A stretch of DNA of 64,000 nucleotides from Pseudomonas asturiensis (GTDB taxonomy: Bacteria > Pseudomonadota > Gammaproteobacteria > Pseudomonadales > Pseudomonadaceae), in NCBI RefSeq assembly GCF_900143095.1, contig NZ_FRDA01000016.1:62001-126000 (forward strand), in the 5' to 3' direction. The position numbers were made by a program, and so were the translations under genes. Position 1 is the first letter of the stretch; each line of letters begins with the position of its first letter. Below are positions 56,099 through 63,536 of the stretch, in pieces. The notes beneath the pieces were generated by a model. It had not been told where the DNA came from and searched no databases. It worked only from the letters and a program-made list of their open reading frames with translations.

Positions 56099-56524
56099 TT
56101 ATATCCATTCACCCTGAAGAGTGGCCTGGACGTTACGAGTACCACCTGCCTCTCGATGTTCGCCCAGATAAATACCTTGCCAGGTGCCCAGCGCCAATCG
56201 CCCCGCCGAGACCGGCAACAGCAACTGGCAGCCAAGGAGACTGGCCTTGAAGTGCGCGGGCAAGTCATCAGGGCCTTCGTCGTTGTGTTCATAGCCGTCG
56301 ACGCCCTGAGGCACCAGCCGGCTGAAAAAACGCTCGAAGTCACGACGTACCGCCGGATCGGCATTCTCGTTGACGGTCAACGAGGCCGAGGTATGTTGCA
56401 GCCATAAATGCAGCAGCCCGACTCGACATTCTCTCAGCTGGGGCAAGCCTGCCAGTATCTCGTCAGTGACCAGATGAAACCCGCGAGGTCTTGCCCGCAG
56501 CGTAATTCTGGATTGATGCCACAT
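56099..56524 (-). CDS. yjbQ: YjbQ family protein (UPF0047)
   Basis: A 141-residue protein of the YjbQ/UPF0047 family, which has weak thiamine-phosphate-synthase-like activity in some members. Key residues are the histidines in LHLWLQHTSASLTVNENAD, the HNDEGPDDLPAHFKASLLG block and LGTWQGIYLGEHR. ATG 56524 gives MWHQSRITL, matching relatives; the upstream extension is dissimilar. Confidence 0.9.
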   Translation of the reverse strand: MWHQSRITLRARPRGFHLVTDEILAGLPQLRECRVGLLHLWLQHTSASLTVNENADPAVRRDFERFFSRLVPQGVDGYEHNDEGPDDLPAHFKASLLGCQLLLPVSAGRLALGTWQGIYLGEHREAGGTRNVQATLQGEWI

Positions 56525-56717
56525 ACCATTCTCCGCACCTTCGGCGCGCATTCTAACTCGCCTGAGAAAAAAGCAAAGCGCGCAATAAACCGGCTTCACT
56601 GCACGTTAACGAAGACAGACAGGACAACGTTACCCACACCACGTCACTGTGCCGAAATCATTGACGCAGGCAAACCAGTGACAGCAGAAAAACTCGATTT
56701 ATCCACAACCTCCAGAC

Positions 56718-56747
56718 AAAAAAATGCCCGGAAACCGGGCATTTTTT
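56718..56747 (-). terminator. amtB intrinsic terminator
   Basis: ATGCCCGG (56724-56731) and CCGGGCAT (56735-56742) with A/T runs on both sides form a strong bidirectional terminator 21 bases past the amtB stop. Confidence 0.88.
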
Positions 56748-56767
56748 GTTTACAGCGCAGCGGCTCG

Positions 56768-58105
56768 TTACAAGTTGTAGCCACGCTCGTTGTGTTGCGC
56801 AAGGTCCAGACCCACAGACTCTTCCTCATCGGTGACACGCAGACCCATCACCGCGTCCAGCACCTTGAGGATGACGAAGGTCACAATGGCCGTGTAGATG
56901 ACCGTGAACGCGACGCCTTTGAACTGAATCCATACCTGAGCGCCGATGTCGGTCACTGTGCCGAAGCCGCCCAGTGCAGGGGCTGCGAAGACGCCGGTCA
57001 GGATCGCGCCGACGATACCGCCGATACCGTGAACGCCGAAGGCGTCCAGGGAGTCGTCATAGCCCAGCTTGCGTTTCAGGCTGGTGGCGCAGAAGAAGCA
57101 GATGACGCCTGCCACCAGACCGATGATCAGCGCGCCCATCGGGCCTACGGTGCCGGCCGCTGGCGTGATCGCCACCAGACCTGCAACCACACCCGAGGCG
57201 ATGCCCAGAGCACTTGGCTTACCGTGGGTCAGCCACTCAGCGAACATCCAGCCCAGCGCGGCAGCGGCAGTTGCGATCTGGGTGACCAGCATCGCCATAC
57301 CGGCAGTGCCGTTGGCCGCAGCAGCGGAACCTGCGTTGAAGCCGAACCAGCCCACCCACAGCATCGCGGCGCCGATCAGGGTGTAACCCAGATTGTGCGG
57401 AGCCATCGGGGTGGTCGGGAAACCTTTACGCTTGCCCAGCACCAGGCAGGCAACCAGGCCAGCAACACCGGCGTTGATGTGTACGACGGTACCGCCTGCG
57501 AAGTCCAGAACGCCCCAGTCCCACATCAAGCCACCGACGCCGCCCCAGACCATGTGGGCAATTGGCGCGTAGACCAGAGTGAACCAGATCGCCATGAAGA
57601 TCAGCATCGCGGAGAACTTCATGCGTTCTGCGAAAGCACCGACGATCAGCGCAGGGGTGATGATTGCAAAGGTCATCTGGAAGGTGACGAACACCGCCTC
57701 AGGGAACAATGCCGCAGCGCCGGTAATGCTCGATGGCGTGATACCCGCCAGGAACGCTTTACCCATGCCGCCGAAGAAGGAATTGAAGTTGACGACGCCA
57801 GCTTCCATACCGGTGGTGTCAAACGCGATGCTGTAGCCGTACACGACCCACAGGATGCTGATCATGCCGGTGATGGCGAAACACTGCATCATCACAGACA
57901 GGATGTTTTTCGAGCGAACCATGCCGCCGTAAAACAGCGCGAGGCCGGGGATGGTCATGAACAGGACCAGAGCGGTCGCCGTCAACATCCATGCGGTATC
58001 ACCGGAATTGAGCACGGGCTCGGCCACTGGGTCAGCCGCCAGGGCCAGACCAGGTACTGCAAGGGACAACAGGGCTCCTAGCCCTGCGAATTGACGCAGA
58101 GTCAT
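56768..58105 (-). CDS. amtB: Ammonium transporter AmtB
   Basis: A 445-residue inner-membrane ammonium channel with a signal-like N-terminus (cleavage near ALA, about 23) and eleven membrane segments. Pore features include GDTAWMLTATALVLFMT, FYGGMVRSKN, and the twin-histidine region with VVHINAG (first) and DDSLDAFGVHGIGG (second). ATG 58105 follows AGGAGAAAAC. Encoded 34 bases downstream of glnK; GlnK binds and blocks AmtB when nitrogen is sufficient. Confidence 0.95.
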   Translation of the reverse strand: MTLRQFAGLGALLSLAVPGLALAADPVAEPVLNSGDTAWMLTATALVLFMTIPGLALFYGGMVRSKNILSVMMQCFAITGMISILWVVYGYSIAFDTTGMEAGVVNFNSFFGGMGKAFLAGITPSSITGAAALFPEAVFVTFQMTFAIITPALIVGAFAERMKFSAMLIFMAIWFTLVYAPIAHMVWGGVGGLMWDWGVLDFAGGTVVHINAGVAGLVACLVLGKRKGFPTTPMAPHNLGYTLIGAAMLWVGWFGFNAGSAAAANGTAGMAMLVTQIATAAAALGWMFAEWLTHGKPSALGIASGVVAGLVAITPAAGTVGPMGALIIGLVAGVICFFCATSLKRKLGYDDSLDAFGVHGIGGIVGAILTGVFAAPALGGFGTVTDIGAQVWIQFKGVAFTVIYTAIVTFVILKVLDAVMGLRVTDEEESVGLDLAQHNERGYNL

Positions 58106-58139
58106 ATTGTTTTCTCCTGGGGCGTTGGGGTTTGGCGGC

Positions 58140-58478
58140 TTAAATAGCGTCGGTATCGGTCTCGCCGGTACGGATGCGGATGGCCTGTTCCAGATTGACC
58201 ACGAAGATCTTGCCGTCACCGATCTTGCCGGTGTTGGCGGCCTTGGTTATGGCCTCGATGACGCGATCCAGATCCTTGTCATCGATGGCAACATCGATCT
58301 TCACCTTAGGAAGGAAGTCGACTACGTATTCAGCACCGCGATAAAGCTCAGTGTGACCTTTCTGACGACCGAAGCCTTTGACTTCAGTAACGGTGATGCC
58401 CTGCACGCCGATTTCAGACAACGACTCGCGCACGTCATCCAATTTGAACGGCTTGATGATGGCAGTGACTAGCTTCAT
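58140..58478 (-). CDS. glnK: Nitrogen regulatory protein PII (GlnK)
   Basis: A 112-residue trimeric signal protein. The uridylylated T-loop tyrosine is Y51 (RGAEYVVDFLPK), the B loop has TGKIGDGKIFV and the C loop has RIRTGE. It senses 2-oxoglutarate, ATP and ADP and controls AmtB, encoded just downstream, as well as NtrB. A degenerate sigma-54-like element (GGCAC and TT at correct spacing, 58536-58550, minus strand) lies about 60 bases upstream, consistent with NtrC control but lacking the usual -12 GC. Confidence 0.96.
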   Translation of the reverse strand: MKLVTAIIKPFKLDDVRESLSEIGVQGITVTEVKGFGRQKGHTELYRGAEYVVDFLPKVKIDVAIDDKDLDRVIEAITKAANTGKIGDGKIFVVNLEQAIRIRTGETDTDAI

Positions 58479-58898
58479 GAAAACTTTCTCCCGAATTTGG
58501 TGGACTTGCCCCAGGAAAACAAACCCGACTCAAGTCTAAGCGCAGTGCCTGGCTTTGTAACGCGCCGGTCGCCTGATCAGGCCTGACCGACTCCAGAAAA
58601 CCGCTTCTGACGAAACACTTCCCCGCTCCGCCTGCCGCACTGCATTCGTCACAGCGACTGCATCAGTGCATGGGTCATAAGCCACTAAGCAGAAAGCTTG
58701 CCATCTCGTGAATATTCATCAAATACAGGCCCTTGAGCCGTTTGACACGCACCACAGCCGCCTCTATGCACAGCGAATGCACAAGCATGGTGCGCACGTG
58801 CACGCCGGCGCGCGCCATAACCGTGCACTGCCGCCCGCCAGAATTGACTATAGCCCCTGCGTGCTACACTGCCGCCCATCTGATTCAGGAAAACCATC
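58479..58898. other. glnK-ubiK intergenic region
   Basis: This 420-base gap has no supported gene. It contains repeated CTGCAT/TGCA motifs at 58638-58670 (for example TGCATCAGTGCA, 58659-58670) that recall NtrC half-sites, and a probable ubiK promoter near its right end (TTGACT 58844-58849, TACACT 58865-58870, 15-base spacer). Confidence 0.4.
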
Positions 58899-59165
58899 AT
58901 GCTCGCGCCCAAAGCTTTCCTCGACGCCCTCAGCGGCCACGCCTCACGTCTGTTCAACGGCGAAACCCCCGTGCCACGCAGCGAATTCGAAACCCAGTTC
59001 AAGGCCCTGCTGCAAAGCGGCTTCAGCAAACTGGATCTGGTCAGCCGCGAAGAGTTCGACAGCCAGATGGCCGTCCTCGCCCGCACCCGCGCCCGTCTGG
59101 AGGCGCTGGAAGCCAAGATGGCGGAGCTTGAAGAGAAGATGGGGCCGGCTGAAAAGGCTGAGTGA
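58899..59165 (+). CDS. ubiK: Ubiquinone biosynthesis accessory factor UbiK
   Basis: An 88-residue BMFP-fold protein. The first half has LLQSGFSKLDLVSREEFD and the second half is a coiled coil (RTRARLEALEAKMAELEEKM) that trimerises. UbiK works with UbiJ to support the soluble ubiquinone synthesis complex. It fits functionally with ubiD in this window. Confidence 0.92.
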   Translation: MLAPKAFLDALSGHASRLFNGETPVPRSEFETQFKALLQSGFSKLDLVSREEFDSQMAVLARTRARLEALEAKMAELEEKMGPAEKAE

Positions 59166-59188
59166 CGGATTAGGGCTGGGGCAGGTTG

Positions 59189-59494
59189 TCAGGCGCAGTG
59201 GGCCAGACACCTGACCTGATCGCGAATCTGCGCGCCCTTCTCGATCTCTGCCTTGCGCAGGTCATAAGTGAGTTGCAGGTTCAACCAGAACTCGGGGCTC
59301 GTATCAAGACATACGCCCAGACGCAGCGCTACATCCGCGCTCACGCCCCTTCGCTGTAACACGATGTCATTGACTGTCGGTGTTGAAACATTCAGTGCAC
59401 GAGCCAAGGCAGCGGCGGTAAGCCCCATGGGTTCGAGGTATTCCTCTTTCAGAACCTCGCCGGGATGGACGGGGCGCATTCCATTTTTGGTCAT
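59189..59494 (-). CDS. higA: HigA family antitoxin
   Basis: A 101-residue antitoxin with an HTH_3 (Xre) fold: RPVHPGEVLKEEYLEPMGLT, then ARALNVSTPTVNDIVLQRRGVSADVALRL with the recognition helix in STPTVNDIV. This is the VapI/HigA consensus. It lies nine bases downstream of higB, the inverted toxin-first order typical of higBA. It should neutralise HigB and repress the shared promoter. Confidence 0.93.
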   Translation of the reverse strand: MTKNGMRPVHPGEVLKEEYLEPMGLTAAALARALNVSTPTVNDIVLQRRGVSADVALRLGVCLDTSPEFWLNLQLTYDLRKAEIEKGAQIRDQVRCLAHCA

Positions 59495-59503
59495 TGTTGC
59501 ACC

Positions 59504-59782
59504 TTAGTGGTAATCGACAATTTCAACGTCCTCGGGACCGTTCTCGCCCCAAACGAAGCAAATTCGAAACTGGGCATTGATACGTATGCTGTGCTGACCG
59601 CGACGATTGCCATCAAGCGTCTCAAGCCGGTTACCCGGCGGAGATCGAAGGTCCGACAGCAGGACTGCGGCGTCCAGCATTGCGAGCTTTCGTTCTGCAA
59701 CCGTCCTTAGCGCGGGCCATAGTCGGGTCCTGCCATTTTGAAATAACCCTTTCGTATCGGCGCATTTAAAACTCACAATCAT
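59504..59782 (-). CDS. higB: HigB/RelE family toxin
   Basis: A 92-residue RelE-fold mRNA interferase: a short N-terminal strand (MIVSFKCADTKGLFQ), two helices (AERKLAMLDAA) and the sheet with LETLDGNRRGQHSIRINAQFRICFVW, the diagnostic end. HigB cuts mRNA on the ribosome. ATG 59782 lies eight bases beyond the palindromic operator, on the minus strand. Confidence 0.92.
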   Translation of the reverse strand: MIVSFKCADTKGLFQNGRTRLWPALRTVAERKLAMLDAAVLLSDLRSPPGNRLETLDGNRRGQHSIRINAQFRICFVWGENGPEDVEIVDYH

Positions 59783-59790
59783 GATTAAAG

Positions 59791-59809
59791 CTTAACGTTA
59801 TTCGTTAAG
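59791..59809. promoter_or_regulatory. higBA operator palindrome
   Basis: CTTAACG, five bases, CGTTAAG: perfect seven-base arms at 59791-59797 and 59803-59809, directly before higB. It fits the palindromic binding sites of HigA dimers. Confidence 0.75.
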
Positions 59810-59962
59810 GAAGCACTTTATTCTTCCACCACTCTGCATCCAATACGACGCATCGCAAGAGGCTGTAGGAATGCGTCCTTTTTAATCACAGTGTCCTGTC
59901 CTCGTGCTCACCGCTATCCCTCGTTCGCTGAGGGTCTGACGTTGCGTTCCGGCAATGACGCA

Positions 59963-60001
59963 CGTTGAGCTCAACGACCACTCCACACGTTGAGCTCAGC
60001 G
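59963..60001. promoter_or_regulatory. Paired CGTTGAGCTCAACG palindromes
   Basis: A perfect 14-base palindrome CGTTGAGCTCAACG (59963-59976) and a one-mismatch copy CGTTGAGCTCAGCG (59988-60001), starts 25 bases apart. They lie about 120 bases upstream of comM in the otherwise gene-free 340-base gap from higB. The spacing of about 2.4 helical turns would allow two dimers on adjacent faces; the binding protein is unknown. Confidence 0.5.
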
Positions 60002-60122
60002 GACAGATCACGCCTGCAGTCTGTCAGTAGCCCTCATTAACACCCTGTATCCATTCCCCACCTGCCCTTAATCCTCGAATGACGCACGATAACGCCCCGT
60101 CGCTCATATCAAGGAATGATCC

Positions 60123-60980
60123 ATGTCGCTGGCCATCGTCCATAGTCGTGCCCAGGTCGGGGTTGAAGCCCCGGCGGTTACTGTTGAAGCGCATCTGGCC
60201 AACGGGCTGCCCACGCTGACGCTCGTCGGGTTGCCAGAAGGGGCGGTCAAGGAGAGCAAGGACCGGGTGCGCAGTGCCATTCTCAATTCCGGGCTGGATT
60301 TCCCGGCGCGGCGTATCACGCTTAATCTCGCACCCGCCGATTTACCCAAGGATGGCGGCCGGTTTGATCTGGCGATCGCGCTGGGTTTGCTGGCAGCCAG
60401 TGGGCAGGTGCCGTTGACGGCGTTGCAGGATGTCGAGTGCCTGGGGGAGCTGGCGCTGTCGGGTGGTATTCGGCCGATTCAGGGCGTGTTGCCCGCCGCA
60501 CTGGCCGCGCGTGCGGCGGAGCGGACGTTGATCGTGCCAGCCGTTAACGCTGAGGAGGCGTGTCTGGCGTCGGGCTTGCGGGTCATTGCAGTGAATCATT
60601 TGCTGGAGCTGGTGGCACACTTCAACGGGCGCACGCCGATTACGCCCTATCAATCCAGTGGCTTGCTGCATCAGTCCAAACCTTACCCGGACCTCAGCGA
60701 AGTACAGGGGCAGACGGCGGCCAAGCGCGCGTTGGTAGTCGCTGCGGCTGGGGCGCATAACCTGCTGTTCAGCGGCCCGCCTGGCACGGGCAAGACGCTG
60801 CTTGCCAGCCGATTGCCCGGTCTGTTGCCACCGCTGGATGAGTACGAAGCGCTGGAAGTGGCGGCCATTCAGTCGGTCGCCAGCCAGGTTCCACTGACCA
60901 GTTGGCCGCAGCGTCCGTTCAGGCAACCGCACCACTCGGCGTCCGGGCCGGCGCTGGTCGGTGGTGGCTGTAAGAACTAA
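60123..60980 (+). pseudogene. comM: comM (yifB) 5' fragment, interrupted
   Basis: ComM is an AAA+ branch-migration helicase used in natural transformation, normally about 500 residues. Here 282 genuine residues remain: the Lon-like N-domain (about 1-180), Walker A SGPPGTGKT (217-225), then PFRQPHHSASGPALVGGG. The frame then leaves homology, adds C-K-N and stops. Walker B, the sensors and the C-terminal domain are lost, so the fragment cannot be an active helicase. Break point is at about 60969. Confidence 0.93.
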
Positions 60981-61016
60981 AAATAATTGCAAGTACACGC
61001 CATAAAACGTAAATAT

Positions 61017-61039
61017 CCTTCACTATTTGATAGTGAAGG
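61017..61039 (+). promoter_or_regulatory. Perfect hairpin at the island gene's ribosome binding site
   Basis: CCTTCACTAT, TTG, ATAGTGAAGG: ten-base perfect arms whose right side contains the AAGG of the ribosome binding site, seven bases before ATG 61046. As RNA it would hide that site; as DNA it could be an operator. Confidence 0.6.
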
Positions 61040-61045
61040 GCCGAA

Positions 61046-62902
61046 ATGGACCAGCCTCATAAATGGTTAGCAAAGCAAGCAGGCTTATGGCGAGTGGATG
61101 GCATTGGCCCCATTGAGGAGGATGCGCGGTTAGGTGCTAGGGTCACAGTCTATTTTTCCGGGCTTGTAGAGGATGGGCTGAACAAACCTTACGTCGCAGC
61201 GTCCTCGAACGGAGTATCTCTTAAAATAAAGGCCCATGCCTCTTGGCTTTATGAGTTCAAAGTTGGATCGCTTTGGAAAAACGGCCTGCTGGCCGCACAG
61301 CCAGGGGAGATGGAAAAGAGAGTGGTTATTGATGTTGATCAAACCAGGTACTTTCCTCTAACCCACTCAATACCTTTGAACGGGCAGTGGGCAAACGACC
61401 TTTTGCCCAATTATCACATGGGTGAGAACCGCCGTTCCCTCGCCTCATCATCATTTGCAGTAATCCCCGTATTAAACGACCCACGTACAAAATGGTTAGT
61501 AGTTCCCGCGTCAGAAATTTTTCGGTTTTATAACGGCGCCTCTGCTCGATTACTATCCAGCAGTCTACAGGGGGGAATTCAAGACTTTATCGACTGGGAT
61601 AAGTGTGATCTAGAAGGCCGAGTTCCTATTCTTTACGTCAAAAAAGACATAAACAAGCAAGAGGCTGCAGTTTTGGCTCGTGCATATATCTCAAAGCGTG
61701 CTCGGGCGGCTCTACACTACCCCCACAATCAGCTATCCTCGACGAAATTAAATAATGCAGCGGCCAGCAATTCTAGCAAAAGCCCACTGGTGTTAAAGGC
61801 GATTTTTCCTTTCGACGGTACAACCCAGCTTGGGGTGGCGGGTAAAAGAATGCTGCTAAGTAACAAAGGGAACGATCCGCAATGGGCGATCTTTGCGATG
61901 GAGATAAATCACTGTTCTAAAGCAAAAGAGTTCACTAGACTAGTAGTGGTAAGAGATAACACGCCTTCAGTGACGGGAAGAACTGTTGATATTTCAGGTA
62001 ATGCGCCCACCAGCTTTAGAGCACAGATTGATGGTGGTGAGGAGGAAGATGATTTTTTTACTGATCTGCCCGCTGATCAAAGGCTTGGACGCCGCGTGTC
62101 CTTATGCAACACCAACCAATTTAGCGCTTTTGAAGGTCTGGAGTTCGAATATAGAAGCCCTCCAGCGGAGAAAGTTGATCGTGGGTCAAGCATATGCGTC
62201 GACGTGCCGGTTAACTCGCTGACCTTCGAGGATGGCAGCTATTCTAAAGATGCTCAAGGAAATCTTGGAGTTAGCATATTCCAGAGCCAAGATTACCTAT
62301 TAGGTCGAGAGCTGCAACAGTTTATGCAAATGTTAGCAGAGTTACGCCAACAAACAGTGCCCCTGAATTGGACGATTAGGACCCGTAAGCTGAATGGATC
62401 TGTCAGTGACGATGGCGAAGACTTAATAGCCTCCTTTCCAAGTAATGTGGGAAAGAAAAGAACATGGCATATAATAACCGACGTTGACGGCTCTGAATAC
62501 CCTAGAAAAGTGATATGGACCGAAATATTAACAACGAGCCATCAGTACTTTTATCTCCTCGAAATGGAATTGAAGGCAGGAGAATCAGGTCAGTGCACAC
62601 TTTTATTGTATAAAGTAGATCTTCAGCGAATGGATAACCAGTTTTTCAAAGAGTTGTTAATGTTAACCGCAATTCAAAACCGGTGGCCATCTGCCGATAA
62701 CAGCTGGTCGAAAAAGTCTTATCAGTTTCGAGCGAAGAAGATCTTAGATCAGATAAACATGTGTCGAATAAGGCATCCATCGCTGACCAAGTCGACAGTC
62801 GATGGGTTAGAGCTAAACAGTTCTTTTAACGCAATAGACGCAAATGGATGGGCAAATATAGTTCTTGCAAAAATCTATAGCTTTGTTCCGGGCATCGAAT
62901 GA
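61046..62902 (+). CDS. Large island protein, tentatively TnsE-like
   Basis: A 618-residue protein without signal peptide or membrane segments, first gene of the island. No catalytic motif is obvious. The order of several segments recalls the Tn7 target-selection protein TnsE: LVVPASEIFRFYNGASARLL (about 150-169), FPFDGTTQLG, a YLLEMELKAGESGQ strand pair late in the protein, RIRHPSL and DANGWANIVL at the end. TnsE directs Tn7 to replicating plasmid DNA by contacting the sliding clamp. The comparison is from memory and weak; an unrelated defence protein is possible. Stop TGA overlaps a downstream ATG (62899) that opens only 16 codons. Confidence 0.55.
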   Translation: MDQPHKWLAKQAGLWRVDGIGPIEEDARLGARVTVYFSGLVEDGLNKPYVAASSNGVSLKIKAHASWLYEFKVGSLWKNGLLAAQPGEMEKRVVIDVDQTRYFPLTHSIPLNGQWANDLLPNYHMGENRRSLASSSFAVIPVLNDPRTKWLVVPASEIFRFYNGASARLLSSSLQGGIQDFIDWDKCDLEGRVPILYVKKDINKQEAAVLARAYISKRARAALHYPHNQLSSTKLNNAAASNSSKSPLVLKAIFPFDGTTQLGVAGKRMLLSNKGNDPQWAIFAMEINHCSKAKEFTRLVVVRDNTPSVTGRTVDISGNAPTSFRAQIDGGEEEDDFFTDLPADQRLGRRVSLCNTNQFSAFEGLEFEYRSPPAEKVDRGSSICVDVPVNSLTFEDGSYSKDAQGNLGVSIFQSQDYLLGRELQQFMQMLAELRQQTVPLNWTIRTRKLNGSVSDDGEDLIASFPSNVGKKRTWHIITDVDGSEYPRKVIWTEILTTSHQYFYLLEMELKAGESGQCTLLLYKVDLQRMDNQFFKELLMLTAIQNRWPSADNSWSKKSYQFRAKKILDQINMCRIRHPSLTKSTVDGLELNSSFNAIDANGWANIVLAKIYSFVPGIE

Positions 62903-63057
62903 GTTTCTATAATTTTTGGGGTGTTTTCCAAACCCAGCAACACGGGTGATGTTTTCCAGCTAAATATGTGGTCACCATCCCTCTCTTTCGTCAGGATTGC
63001 CCTGCCCGCACAAGCCTCTTTCCCCAAGCCTTCAAGTTCTAGTTCGTCTAGGAGGGC

Positions 63058-63309
63058 GTGAAAACGTCAGTTTCAACAGCCGGCGTAGCCTTGCCTGGTG
63101 GCATCAATGTCAACCTGGTTCGAATAAAGGTAGCTGGTGTTGCGATTGTCAGCCGCTTGTTTTGCCCACTTTTTGACCTAGTAATGCTGAGGAGCACTGC
63201 TTTTTTGTTGCTTGCACTGTTTTTTTACCGGCAGCAGTGGCGGAAATATGGCACTGAGCTACCATCATGGTGCATCGGAGCTATATGGATAAAAAGAAAT
63301 TCAGGGTGA
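63058..63309 (+). CDS. Doubtful small hydrophobic frame (83 aa)
   Basis: A GTG-initiated frame behind a strong TAGGAGGGC. It encodes 83 residues with one hydrophobic stretch (VMLRSTAFLLLALFF, about 42-56) and a basic tail. It matches no family I know. The good ribosome binding site argues for translation, the GTG and mixed composition against. It may be a remnant in a decayed stretch, since the region 62903-63510 otherwise lacks a convincing gene. Confidence 0.35.
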   Translation: MKTSVSTAGVALPGGINVNLVRIKVAGVAIVSRLFCPLFDLVMLRSTAFLLLALFFYRQQWRKYGTELPSWCIGAIWIKRNSG

Positions 63310-63536
63310 CACGAATTGAGGCAAGCCTGCACAAGGAAAGTACAGTGCTATCAAAGCTAAATCTACGTGACGACACTGTGCCATGGACGCTTCGCGGTGA
63401 CATTAGTCGCCAAACTGAAAAATGGTATCAAAAAAAACCGCGCACGATGTTGCCGCGAATTATCTACAACACAGTCGCCAACTGGACGGCTTGGAAATCG
63501 CGAGGCCTGCGTGTTCACTCTGCTTCATATATCTGA
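63285..63536 (+). CDS. Doubtful small basic frame (83 aa)
   Basis: ATG 63285 follows CGGAG and opens 83 residues, MDKKKFRVTRIEASLHKEST to the end, strongly basic with several tryptophans and no recognised domain. It overlaps the preceding frame by 25 bases and the metallophosphoesterase start by 26, so it could couple translation into that gene. Real-gene status is uncertain. Confidence 0.35.
   Translation: MDKKKFRVTRIEASLHKESTVLSKLNLRDDTVPWTLRGDISRQTEKWYQKKPRTMLPRIIYNTVANWTAWKSRGLRVHSASYI

Noticed and set aside
56408..58081. A 557-codon plus-strand frame opposite amtB
   Set aside because: The composition (H, Q, R, D rich) is typical of a shadow frame; amtB on the minus strand has complete transporter features.
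61130..61342. Minus-strand frame inside the large island gene
   Set aside because: Only 70 codons, fully antisense to a much longer frame, with no start context.
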